Assembly: GCA_006503475.1 (NCBI GenBank)
Contig: RSEH01000366.1
Location: 1-34,420 of the forward strand
Length of the DNA stretch: 34,420 nucleotides
Reading direction: 5' to 3'
DNA from: Stentor roeselii
Lineage: Eukaryota > Ciliophora > Heterotrichea > Heterotrichida > Stentoridae
The notes under the pieces are model-generated. The model was not told the DNA's origin and made no database searches. It saw only the letters and a list, made by a program, of their open reading frames with translations. Position 1 is the stretch's first letter, and each line of letters starts with the position of its first letter. Position numbers and translations under genes: made by a program. Below, piece after piece: positions 19,781 to 28,302 of this stretch.

Positions 19781-19993
19781 TTATCCGTTTTATATTCAAT
19801 CGTTATACAATATTTGACTTTGAGAACAAGACCGGAAAATACGAAGGATTTTAAGTATTTCAATTATTTCTTGAAACATTTTCAATTAAATCATCTTTAC
19901 TGCAAGTATGACTTGATTTAGTTTATCAATGTAAAAATCAATCTCATCAATAAATCCATTTCAATGCAAAAATTTCTTTAAATATAACTTGAA

Positions 19994-20629
19994 TTATTTG
20001 ATATTTTTTATGGCTAATTTAATTTTTTTCAAGTCATGTCTTGAAATCTTCTTTTTTATTTGAATCAAAGGTTTTTTATTGAAACTTTTTTTGACACTGA
20101 GAGTCAACTTACGAAATTTATCCAGTTCCTTTGCCAGACTATTACAATCATTAACAACACTATTGATTCTTAAAACTCTTTCAGATTTTTGATTTTCAGG
20201 TTTAACAGGTGATTCAGACAAAGAACTATTTTTAACACTAAGAGTTTTCACAGTTCTAGTCTCTTTACAAGCATTCTGAAAGTTACTGTTGACTTTTTGT
20301 ATTGTATTAATATCAATTATTCGAGGCAAGCTGGCATGTTTCACTTTTTTTCTTTGAGCCTCTTCAATCATTTCGTGTTTTTTTATTTCCTTAAAAGCGT
20401 CCCAAAGTCCATTTTTCCGTAAAAACCTTTCTTTTTCTTGTTCAGACCAAAAATCTGATAGACCGATGCTGCTTCTTCTTGAAAGTTTCCTTTGAAGTTT
20501 TTTTCCACTGTCGTTGATGGCTCCGAATCCCATTTCTTCAAGAAGACTGGCGTTTCTGTGTTGTTGTGGAGAGCTTCCTTGCATCGTGACTGACTCGCTT
20601 CTCACTGAGTGAACTTCATGATTAAACAT
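19994..20629 (-). CDS. Small basic protein of unknown function
   Basis: A 211-residue protein, not recognised. It is basic, especially at the C-terminus (KKKISRHDLKKIKLAIKNIK), with little hydrophobic sequence. RKLSRRSSIG near residue 50 resembles a PKA-type phosphosite. A mid-region (about 60-95) is helical and charged. The frame opens at ATG 20629, only 14 bp after the stop of the NOSIP-family gene on the same strand. ATG at residue 16 (MQGSSPQQ) is a possible alternative start. It is probably a real gene because codon use and length exceed chance expectation. Role unknown; the basic tail would suit nucleic-acid or cytoskeletal binding. Confidence 0.65.
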   Translation of the reverse strand: MFNHEVHSVRSESVTMQGSSPQQHRNASLLEEMGFGAINDSGKKLQRKLSRRSSIGLSDFWSEQEKERFLRKNGLWDAFKEIKKHEMIEEAQRKKVKHASLPRIIDINTIQKVNSNFQNACKETRTVKTLSVKNSSLSESPVKPENQKSERVLRINSVVNDCNSLAKELDKFRKLTLSVKKSFNKKPLIQIKKKISRHDLKKIKLAIKNIK

Positions 20630-20643
20630 TGTTTATAACTAGA

Positions 20644-21525
20644 CTAACATTGAAAGGCTGGGTTTACCATTTTGGCCTGGACCTTGTTGTGTGCGGAAAA
20701 CATTGTTCCTGAGCCTGTCATTATAATTACTTCTTTTTTTGAAAATGGCTGCGAACAACTCAGACAATGCTCAATACAGTTCTTAAAGCACTCCGAACAG
20801 AAAAGATGGCCACAAATCATCAAGTAACTATTTTTATAAAGAATCGCTTCACAACAACCTTCACACAAAAGTTCTTCAGTCATCACATTACCCTTACAAA
20901 TGACTTTAACCAACTCTTTGGCTTTAATTCTATGAGAACCTTCAGGACAAGTGATTTTTTTCTTCGGTTTTTCGACTACCTCTCTCTCTTCATCAGGAGT
21001 AGTATCAGGAATCCAGTAATTCTTTTTAAGCATTTCTTTTTTCGAAGGTATTTTCTTATCTCTATTCCTTAAAAAGTCTTTTGCCTTAGCCTGGACCTTT
21101 TTTTCCTCTTCCATCAAGCCATACCTTCTATTCTGATCAAATTTTTCAAACTCCGCCTGACCAGTCTCAGCTTCTTCAAGTCTTTCAAAATCATTTTTTC
21201 TCTTAAAAGCAATTTTTTCACTTTCCTCATTTTTCAATGCCTTCCGATACTCGCTTTGTTCCTTCCACAGAACAATTTTTTCTTTGTATTCTTTTCGCTG
21301 ATGACAAATATTCTCTAAAATGCACTCCCTGCAGAATAAATGCCCTTTGCGACATGAAGTAGGGACCTGTGCCTTTCCAAGACAGATGCCGCAGCAGGAG
21401 AATTGTTTAAAGCTTTCTCTGCCGATTCTCTGCACGTTAGTTCCCCACTTGTCACTTTCAAGCATGTGTTTTTCGCCTTGAGTGAAAATGCTGTGAGCTG
21501 TGTTGTTTTTTGAGTGTCTTGACAT
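20644..21525 (-). CDS. NOSIP-family RING/U-box E3-like protein
   Basis: A 293-residue protein. The start MSRHSKNNTA matches the conserved MTRHGKN opening of NOSIP (nitric oxide synthase-interacting protein, also CSU-type in plants). The layout also matches: an N-terminal zinc or U-box module (C45, C48, C58, H62, C65, C68), a long charged helix (about 75-165), a WIP motif (YWIPDTTPDE), then a second module (about 221-261) with CEGCC, CGHLFCSECF and CLSC. The end GSGTMFSAHNKVQAKMVNPA fits the family's C-terminal GTGFAGSG..LQAEKSRP region. Known members are nuclear and associate with spliceosomes, with ubiquitin-ligase activity reported. Here both modules keep zinc-binding Cys/His, whereas I recall animal members having a more degenerate, U-box-like pair. 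It is divergent from the EF-hand-like gene, with 52 bp between start codons. Confidence 0.85.
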   Translation of the reverse strand: MSRHSKNNTAHSIFTQGEKHMLESDKWGTNVQRIGRESFKQFSCCGICLGKAQVPTSCRKGHLFCRECILENICHQRKEYKEKIVLWKEQSEYRKALKNEESEKIAFKRKNDFERLEEAETGQAEFEKFDQNRRYGLMEEEKKVQAKAKDFLRNRDKKIPSKKEMLKKNYWIPDTTPDEEREVVEKPKKKITCPEGSHRIKAKELVKVICKGNVMTEELLCEGCCEAILYKNSYLMICGHLFCSECFKNCIEHCLSCSQPFSKKEVIIMTGSGTMFSAHNKVQAKMVNPAFQC

Positions 21526-21577
21526 GATTATTCTTTTGATTATCTCTGATTAACGAATGTTTGCTTTGGGCAAATAA
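21526..21577. promoter_or_regulatory. 52-bp shared upstream region of two divergent genes
   Basis: The only noncoding DNA between ATG 21525 (minus) and ATG 21578 (plus). It must contain both leaders and at least part of both promoters, unless promoter elements lie within the genes. No TATA-like box is clear. Confidence 0.45.
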
Positions 21578-23434
21578 ATGTTAAACCAAAATGAAAGCAG
21601 CTCTGACCTGAGCACGGGAAATATTGATGAAAATCCCAATATTAGGGTAAAACCTTCCATTCAGGCTTCTGTTTTGAACAATTTCAAACTGCCGGAAAGG
21701 AAAAAGTCTCAAAACTTCAGCCAGAGAGACTCCAGCTTGAAGGGAAGACCTTTACCTAGAAAAAACTCATCTGCAAGCAAATTCATTAGGAATAAAAACT
21801 TGATTCAGAACAAAAATGAAGGGTCTAAAAGGATTAGTGAAGAAAAGACTAGGAAATTGTTCAATTTTAGGGAAAAACAAGAAGGGAAAAATAATAGGAA
21901 AGCTAATGATGATGAAAAGTTCAGGACAGGGCCAAGACTGATAACTGAAAAACGTGGAATCCAGTCATTCTTAAAGCAACTTCAAACCAACTGCAAAGAC
22001 TTAAAGTCACGAGTCCTGCCAGGCCCTGTAATTCGAAAAAAAGACTCATTCGATAACGCGGACAACCAAGCGTTAATCAACAAAAGGTCATCAAAAAGTC
22101 CTCAAGCGATTAAAGAAAGTCCAAAAAAGGGATCCCCCAGCAAATCTCCTAATTTTTCCTTCCAACCTCTAAAGCAATCCTCATCCTCCTCAAGAAACCT
22201 TCTAAAAAACTCCTCATCAAGCAAGTCTCCCTCCTCAACACGTTTAAAAACCTTTTCCTCTCCAAAATCCGAACAACTTTTAATAAAAAAGTTTGAAAAC
22301 GAGTTCTTAAAGCTTGTAAACGACATCGATTTCGACAGTTCAGGTCTTTTAAACTACTCAAAATTCTGCCAAGTTCTTCAAAAAATGAATTTCATCAGTT
22401 CAACAATAGAAAAAACAGACGAAGAACGTGAACTTCTTCTTAAAGCTTGGAAAATGTTAGGAGGAAGTGAATCTGGAAAGATAAGCAAAAAAAATCTTTG
22501 CAATTTTCTACTTGCTGTTTCAAATATCGTTAAAAAAACCCGAGCTTCTTCTAATGACACGGCGATTTCAGGTATGAAAAACGGGACTTTGTTTATAAAT
22601 GTTGATGACGTGAAAAGAATTCATAGAGACTTTCAATTACTTCATCAAAATCGTCAGTCTCCTCGAGTAAGACCTGAGTCGACAGTGAAAACTCCTCAAA
22701 AAATGATGGTCAGACCTGGGGCTTCAGAGAAAAAAGACCTGGGTAATCATCTTGAAGTTCCTGAATTCAACTTAGAAAGTGACTTGATGAGTAATGAGAA
22801 GATTTTTAAAACATCTCCTGGAAAAATGGTTTTTAGTCCTGAACAGAAAAATCTTACAGAAAATGAAGTAAGTCTCAATTGTTTAGAAAAAAATCATAAT
22901 TCTAGAGTTTTTCAACAGGATGAAGGATTTAATACGCATTTTAGACCAACGCTTTCTATTCCTAAAGTCGCGCATCAGAAAAGTACAAGTTTGAGAAGTA
23001 TTTCTTGTAGTCCTGAAAATTTCTTGCAACGTGTCAAGTTCACTTTTCATTCGAATTCACCGACTTTGATGAAAAATGCGGGGAATAACTCGGTTTATAC
23101 TAGTGAAAGTGAAGGGACTGAAAATAGCTCGATTAATCCTCTTGTTACTCCTCCGAGTTATGCAAGTAAAGCGATTAGGTTTCATGAACCACCTGTTGAA
23201 GTACTTCAGGATAAAAGTGCAAAAAGGTATAAATGTCAGTCACCGGATAGCTATGAAGAAAGTGAAGAAAGCATTCTCGTGACAGTAGTCTTACCAAACG
23301 AGCAAGAGCAATTCATCAGAATCCACCGAGAAGACGACTTAAACGGTGTGATAAAAGACTTCGGCCGTCGAAACAATTTAGAAATAGACCAACTGATAAC
23401 CCTAAAACAAGAGATAATGCAAAAACTTAAATAA
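21578..23434 (+). CDS. Largely disordered protein with an EF-hand-like region
   Basis: A 618-residue protein. The first ~235 residues are basic and Ser-rich (SPSKSPNF, SSSSKSPSSTR) and look disordered. Residues about 225-315 form an EF-hand-like pair. The first loop is D251-F-D-S-S-G-L-L-N-Y-S-K, canonical except for Lys at position 12; the second (GGSESGKISKKN) is degenerate. The rest is again Ser/Pro-rich. The last ~60 residues (ESILVTVVLPNEQEQFIRIH..DLNGVIKDF) look like a small beta/alpha fold, possibly ubiquitin-like. Proteins with a lone EF-hand region in a disordered chain are frequent in ciliates and often cytoskeletal, but this one is not recognised by name. Stop TAA at 23432-23434 directly abuts the stop of the next gene on the other strand. 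Confidence 0.75.
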   Translation: MLNQNESSSDLSTGNIDENPNIRVKPSIQASVLNNFKLPERKKSQNFSQRDSSLKGRPLPRKNSSASKFIRNKNLIQNKNEGSKRISEEKTRKLFNFREKQEGKNNRKANDDEKFRTGPRLITEKRGIQSFLKQLQTNCKDLKSRVLPGPVIRKKDSFDNADNQALINKRSSKSPQAIKESPKKGSPSKSPNFSFQPLKQSSSSSRNLLKNSSSSKSPSSTRLKTFSSPKSEQLLIKKFENEFLKLVNDIDFDSSGLLNYSKFCQVLQKMNFISSTIEKTDEERELLLKAWKMLGGSESGKISKKNLCNFLLAVSNIVKKTRASSNDTAISGMKNGTLFINVDDVKRIHRDFQLLHQNRQSPRVRPESTVKTPQKMMVRPGASEKKDLGNHLEVPEFNLESDLMSNEKIFKTSPGKMVFSPEQKNLTENEVSLNCLEKNHNSRVFQQDEGFNTHFRPTLSIPKVAHQKSTSLRSISCSPENFLQRVKFTFHSNSPTLMKNAGNNSVYTSESEGTENSSINPLVTPPSYASKAIRFHEPPVEVLQDKSAKRYKCQSPDSYEESEESILVTVVLPNEQEQFIRIHREDDLNGVIKDFGRRNNLEIDQLITLKQEIMQKLK

Positions 23435-24889
23435 CTATTTATAATTACCCCTCCGAATAACAGTCACAGAGTCAGAAGCATTAAGACTTTTAATCAAATC
23501 ATCAGGACTTTCCAAAACCCTAGGTTTAGCCCTTGTACTCTGAAAGCAGCTATTTTTGACCCCTTTTTCCTCCTTCAACTCTCTTTTCTTAACACTTCGA
23601 ATGACTTGTGCACTAATCATTTTAATCAAATCCGCAAGTTCAACTCCATAAAAATTTCCTTCATCTTCATTAAGAAACCTGAAAGATTCAAGGACCCTCC
23701 GAGCCCATTGTCTGATATTTTTATAAGTCCCAGTGAGTCTTATGTACTTTTCCTTCTCAATTTCAATTTGCTTCATAAGTCTCGCCATTTCAACTCCCGC
23801 AGCTTTAGCAGGATTAAGTTCATTTTTTCCAATCGAAATCATTTTCAACTTTTCCTCAGCCTCCTGATTCTTCATCATATAAGAAGCGATTTTTCTCTTG
23901 CTAAAAGAAATACTTTCAACTATTTCACTGAAATTCGACTCACGAGTTAAAACCTTTTCGATGACTTCTTCAGTATCATTTGTATTCGTCGCTTTTTTCA
24001 CCTCGTCAAAAGCTTTTTCTAAATTTTGGAACTTTTTTGAGTCTGTTGTTAGTCGTTTACATTGAAGAGAATGCCAGAAACGGTGTAAAATTACTGACTC
24101 TCGTAGTTGAATCGCTTTTAAATTACGGTCGTCGTCAGCTGCTGCTTCAAGAATTTCGAGTTTTCTTCGCATTCGGATTTCGCGGTTTTTGGAAGAGTCT
24201 CGCTTTTGTTTGGCGTCTTTTTCGATTACTTGAACTTCGTGAAGCTTTTCTTTGGTTTCTCGGTTTATGAAGCTTTCGAGGTTGTTTACTGCGAATTTTG
24301 TTTGGATTCGTAGTTCTCGAACTTTTCTTTTCTTTTCTAGCTCTTCGTTTAGGATTAAGGAGTTGTTTCTTAGGGTTTTGGTTAGTGTGTAACTCTTCAT
24401 GTCTAGGAATAATCGGGTTACTCGCATTCTTTCTAGCATGTGCCGGTATATTAAGGTGTCCTGATTCGAGTCTTCCTGCTGTTTTTTCAGTTTTTCATGT
24501 TCACATTCTAAAAAAACAATCCTCTGACTAAACAATTCAACCGAGCTATCGGCAATCCTTCCAGATACCCTGGTAGTATTCAAGTCAAAGCTCTTATCAT
24601 TCAAATTTTTAACCCTTATAGAGTGCAAAGCGCTAGAAATATCAAAATGTTGTCGAAGAAACTTCAACTGTGAAGAGATTTCTTTAAGTTCCTCTCCTTT
24701 CGAGACCTTTGCCGTATCATTAGTGCTATTTTCAGTGATATTCAAGAAGTTCGAAGCATTTTGACTGGAAACCATTTGTCTGATGCGCCGACTACTGGCA
24801 GCAGTGAAAGATTGCCGCCCATTGCTGCTTGAAGTTCTTTTCCATCTGACAGTTGCAGGGGCTGAAAAGATATCGCTGCATGAAAGCAT
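23435..24889 (-). CDS. Coiled-coil protein of unknown function
   Basis: A 484-residue protein. A Ser-rich head (1-60) is followed by long heptad-like helices (about 65-100, 120-260 and 270-400; for example LFSQRIVFLECEHEKLKKQQ). A conserved-looking core MLERMRVTRLFLDMKSYTL lies near residue 150. Composition is like axonemal or basal-body coiled-coil proteins, but no family can be named from sequence alone. The C-terminus is a short basic tail. The start ATG 24889 is the first in frame and lies 110 bp from the tRNA gene. The stop TAG at 23435-23437 touches the TAA of the convergent neighbour with no base between. Confidence 0.75.
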   Translation of the reverse strand: MLSCSDIFSAPATVRWKRTSSSNGRQSFTAASSRRIRQMVSSQNASNFLNITENSTNDTAKVSKGEELKEISSQLKFLRQHFDISSALHSIRVKNLNDKSFDLNTTRVSGRIADSSVELFSQRIVFLECEHEKLKKQQEDSNQDTLIYRHMLERMRVTRLFLDMKSYTLTKTLRNNSLILNEELEKKRKVRELRIQTKFAVNNLESFINRETKEKLHEVQVIEKDAKQKRDSSKNREIRMRRKLEILEAAADDDRNLKAIQLRESVILHRFWHSLQCKRLTTDSKKFQNLEKAFDEVKKATNTNDTEEVIEKVLTRESNFSEIVESISFSKRKIASYMMKNQEAEEKLKMISIGKNELNPAKAAGVEMARLMKQIEIEKEKYIRLTGTYKNIRQWARRVLESFRFLNEDEGNFYGVELADLIKMISAQVIRSVKKRELKEEKGVKNSCFQSTRAKPRVLESPDDLIKSLNASDSVTVIRRGNYK

Positions 24890-24999
24890 TTTTATGAAGA
24901 TTTTTACAGGACTTTAGGTTTGATGACTTTTGAGAAAGGTTTAGAAGATTTTTAAAGTTGAAGAGTATTTAGTCGGGGAGAAAGAGATATTAGTGTTAA

Positions 25000-25070
25000 G
25001 GGTGGTTAGCTCAGCGGTAGAGCAATTGACTGCAGATCAATAGGTCATTGGTTCAACTCCGATACCGCCC
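25000..25070 (+). tRNA. tRNA-Cys (anticodon GCA)
   Basis: A 71-nt cloverleaf. Acceptor GGGTGGT (25000-25006) pairs with ACCGCCC (25064-25070), with one G-T pair. The D stem is GCTC/GAGC. The anticodon stem ATTGA/TCAAT encloses loop CTGCAGA with GCA at 25032-25034. The T stem is ATTGG/CCGAT with loop TTCAACT. No intron, no encoded CCA, and a T run follows, as expected for a eukaryotic Pol III gene. Confidence 0.95.
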
Positions 25071-25076
25071 TTTTTT
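25071..25076 (+). terminator. Pol III terminator of tRNA-Cys
   Basis: TTTTTT begins directly after the last tRNA base, the usual RNA polymerase III stop signal. Confidence 0.85.
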
Positions 25077-25110
25077 ATGAGATGAAGGGAAGATAAAGGA
25101 GTTGGAAAGA

Positions 25111-25603
25111 AATGTGCTTTGTTGTTGAATGTTTTTCATTTTTGTTGTTTGGGGATTCCAGGGTGTTAGAGAATGTTTTTTATTGTTGAATGTTTTTCAT
25201 TTTTGTTGTTTGAGGATTCCAGGGTGTTAGAGAAATGTTTTTTGTTGTTGAATGTTTTTCATTTTTGTTGTTTGAGGATTCCAGGGTGTTAGAGAAATGT
25301 TTTTTGTTGTTGAATGTTTTTCATTTTTGTTTTTGAGGATTCCAGGGTGTTAGAGAAATGTTTTTTGTTGTTGAATGTTTTTCATTTTTGTTGTTTGAGG
25401 ATTCCAGGGTGTTAGAGAAATGTTTTTCGTTGTTAAATGTTTTTAATTAATTGTTTGGGGATTCCAGGGTGTTAGAGAATGTTTTTTATTGTTGAATGTT
25501 TTTCATTTTAATTGTTTGGGGATTCCAGGGTATTAGAGAAATGTTTTTCGTTGTTGAATGTTTTTCATTTTAATTGTTTGGGATTCCAGGGTGTTAGAGA
25601 AAA
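25111..25603. repeat. Minisatellite of eight units of about 62 bp
   Basis: The core GATTCCAGGGTGTTAGAG recurs eight times (one copy has a T-to-A change) at intervals of 61-62 bp, the first near 25154 and the last near 25583. Between cores lie T/G-rich blocks such as TGTTGAATGTTTTTCATTTT. The strand is strongly asymmetric (few C on the + strand). The last three units share a variant (aattgtttggg). No open frame or palindrome runs through it. It lies between tRNA-Cys and the 3' end of the phosphatase gene. Confidence 0.92.
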
Positions 25604-25855
25604 TTTAATTTATTTGTTTGTTTAGATAATGGAATGATGAGAAAGAGTAAATTTTCTATTTAATGACGATGAGAAATCTTTATTAAATAACTTTAAAATT
25701 AACACCCTGACTACCTAAATTCAATAAACATTAAACCCATCTAAACCAATCAAATCATCTAAAACTTTTCCAAATCAAATTAATTACTTCTCTTTAATTA
25801 ATTCCTATCGAATATCTAAAGATCCTTCATTCGTATCTTTAATATTCTCGAAAAT

Positions 25856-27043
25856 CTAACCAACAATCCTCGCCACAATAACAGTAATATCATCAGGTTT
25901 CCCTCCCACAAACTCCGAATATTTCGCCATAAGCGAATTAACTCCAGAAAGACATCCATTAAACCCAACAGTCCTAATTTTCGCGATTTTCGTGATAATC
26001 GCAGCAAGTTTCTCAACAGAATTCCAAGAATACTGTTCTAAAATCTTCACAATTTCCGCAGGGTGTAAATTATCCCAAAGTCCATCAGATCCTAAAACAA
26101 GTACATCTCCAGGAAGAGCAGTGATTACAAATTCATCAGCATCAGCAACTTCATCACTTTTTTCCAAGTTTTTTCCAAGACCTGAAGCAAGAAGTTGCCT
26201 TTGGGAGAACTTTTTAGTGAGTTGATAAGGAGTGATTGAATTGTGAAGTTTCGGAGTCGTTTGAAAGACGACTTTAAAGGCACCGTCTGATCTTGCAAGT
26301 ATCAATCCAGAGTCACCTAAATTCAAGATGTTCAATTGCCGACCTGAAAGTAAAGCAAGTAAAAAAGTCGCACTTCCTCCAGCTTCAACTGCTTGGTATG
26401 CGTTTTTAATGATATTTTTGCAGGTAAAGGCCTTTTTCGGACTTTTCATCAGTTTCTGGCTGAAATAATCACTTTTATTCATTAACTCATGGGAAAAGTC
26501 CCGGCTTGATATCCCAAACTCAGACTTTAAAGAGCCGATGCCGTCAGCAATGCCTAAAGCGAGTTCATTGCAAAAAAAAGCATCTTCGTTTAAGTTGGAA
26601 TGTTTACCGACTGAGTACCCAGCACTTTCAAAGAAGAGATTTTTAGAAAAAGTTCTGGAAAGTTTCGAGTGAAGACTGAAAACCTCGAATTTTTTAGGCT
26701 TTTGAGTCAAATTCACGATTTTTCCTGACTTGTTTGTGACCTGCGGGTAAGAATCAACTAAAAACTGTCTTCCTTGTTGTTTGATGCAGAACTCGGAATG
26801 AGGTTCAAGCCATAGTTCTAAGAAGTACTCTTGACTTGAAATTGAGTAATGCATCTGTTTTGATTGATCTTTGTTGTAAAGATACACAAATGTTGAGGAA
26901 AGACCTGAAGTTTTTTTAAATGTTATTCGGTATAATCTGTGGTTTTTACGACGGTGAAGTTTTGAGTTCGCTAAACTGAAGAAGCGTGAAAGACGAGACA
27001 TTGATTCTTTGACGTAAAACAAAACCATCGTATCGCTGTCCAT
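25856..27043 (-). CDS. PP2C-family Ser/Thr phosphatase, PPTC7-like
   Basis: A 395-residue protein. The C-terminal ~255 residues form a PPM/PP2C domain of the PPTC7 subgroup: GYSVGKHSNLNEDAFF (D154), LGIADGIG (D167-G168), FGISSRDFSHELM, GGSATFLLALL, NLGDSG, PYQLT, LGSDGLWDN and GGKPDDIT near the end. The metal-binding Asp residues of these motifs are present, so activity is expected. The first ~135 residues are an extension not part of the domain, with strand-like and basic segments. PPTC7 relatives act in mitochondria, but no clear targeting helix is evident, so location is open. The stop TAG is at 25856-25858. The gene is divergent from the unknown basic-protein gene, with 269 bp between starts. 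Confidence 0.88.
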   Translation of the reverse strand: MDSDTMVLFYVKESMSRLSRFFSLANSKLHRRKNHRLYRITFKKTSGLSSTFVYLYNKDQSKQMHYSISSQEYFLELWLEPHSEFCIKQQGRQFLVDSYPQVTNKSGKIVNLTQKPKKFEVFSLHSKLSRTFSKNLFFESAGYSVGKHSNLNEDAFFCNELALGIADGIGSLKSEFGISSRDFSHELMNKSDYFSQKLMKSPKKAFTCKNIIKNAYQAVEAGGSATFLLALLSGRQLNILNLGDSGLILARSDGAFKVVFQTTPKLHNSITPYQLTKKFSQRQLLASGLGKNLEKSDEVADADEFVITALPGDVLVLGSDGLWDNLHPAEIVKILEQYSWNSVEKLAAIITKIAKIRTVGFNGCLSGVNSLMAKYSEFVGGKPDDITVIVARIVG

Positions 27044-27312
27044 TTATTATCTTTACAATAGTATTAATTTCATATAAATTAGAGAATAGCGATTATTTGA
27101 GAAATTGAATGTTTTAAATTATTATGAAATTGAGGGTTGATGATGATTTTAAGGATTTTGATAAGATTTGTTACTTTTAGGGGAAAGTTTTGATTTTTCA
27201 TTGTTTTTTGAAGTTGTTTCTTAGTTAAAACACTTGAAAACATCTAAAATTAAGGAAAAGTCTCGCCCGCCTTTAAAGTAAGCTGTCCATACTAAATTCA
27301 GTTATAATTTAA

Positions 27313-28143
27313 ATGGGAAGAAGAGGCACTAAGAGCAAAATTTCTACACAGAAAAAGAAACATCAGTCGCCGCAGTCTGTTGTTAAGTCATCTGCAAGTA
27401 TTCCAATCAAAAATCCTTCAAAGCAGGGCCCGCGTAAATCAAAGAGTGACGAGCTAAGTAAGATACTTAGAGTATCTCTTAAAGATTTGACTGAAACTTT
27501 AGCGTCTCGACTGGCGTTTTCTTATCGGGAATCTTCTCCTGGATACTCTTCAGTGACTTTGGCAGCCGTTCAAGAACCCAGCGAGAAAATCGACTCAATT
27601 CTGTCCTCTTTAGTAATGGAGTTAATCGAAGATATCCTAGGTCAAGTCCCAAAAGCTCCAGACCTGTGCATCTTTTTACAAGAAGCTTTAGAATGCACAA
27701 CAGCAGCAGGAGAGCTTTTAAGCCATTTCTGCAGTGAAGACTCAGCTCGTCACATGTGCCGTCTAAGTTTCTTTTACAAAATCTTAAAACCCGCATGGGA
27801 CGTGAAGAAAGGACTAAGCAAGAACCATTCAGTTAAGACAATGTTTAAAGAACAATCGTCATTTGCGAAGAACTTCAAAGACTTCAGCGTCCTTCCACTT
27901 GAAAATCTTGTTCAGTTGATTAACGGAAACAACTCTTCTAAGGTCTTTGCAAGAGTTTGCATGAATGACAGTACTGAAGGCTCCATTTCTCCTGACTTTA
28001 GCGTTGATTCGGAAGTAGAAGAGTTTCAATTGCGACTTGAAAGATGTGAAAAAGTTTGTATTAGGATGAAACCTCTTGTTTCACAAGAGTGGATTAACCT
28101 TTTGAGAAGACAGATAAGAGAAAACCTTGAACTGTCTAATTAA
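27313..28143 (+). CDS. Protein of unknown function with basic N-terminus
   Basis: A 276-residue protein, not recognised. The first ~45 residues are strongly basic and disordered (MGRRGTKSKISTQKKKHQ), which could be a nuclear signal. The remainder is predicted mostly helical with conserved-looking hydrophobic patches (SLVMELIEDILGQV, DLCIFLQEALECTTAAGELL, HMCRLSFFYKILKPAW). The end is charged and helical (VSQEWINLLRRQIRENLEL). No catalytic motif, Cys cluster or membrane segment. ATG 27313 follows a short A/T leader. It lies 159 bp before the next gene on the same strand. Confidence 0.7.
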   Translation: MGRRGTKSKISTQKKKHQSPQSVVKSSASIPIKNPSKQGPRKSKSDELSKILRVSLKDLTETLASRLAFSYRESSPGYSSVTLAAVQEPSEKIDSILSSLVMELIEDILGQVPKAPDLCIFLQEALECTTAAGELLSHFCSEDSARHMCRLSFFYKILKPAWDVKKGLSKNHSVKTMFKEQSSFAKNFKDFSVLPLENLVQLINGNNSSKVFARVCMNDSTEGSISPDFSVDSEVEEFQLRLERCEKVCIRMKPLVSQEWINLLRRQIRENLELSN

Positions 28144-28302
28144 AATATCTTAAACTCAGTAATAATCTTTGTGATTAAGAACTTAAGAAATCATGAAAAC
28201 ATCAAAAAATTTTCCATAAATCTCTAAACCTAGTAAAAATTCATTCTAAAGACCAAAAGAACCCTAAAATCCTTTTCACCAAAAAATTTTTCATAAATAC
28301 TT

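Noticed and set aside
25111-25603. CRISPR-like regular array
   Set aside because: Both core and spacer are repeated, so there are no unique spacers, and the context is eukaryotic. It is a minisatellite.
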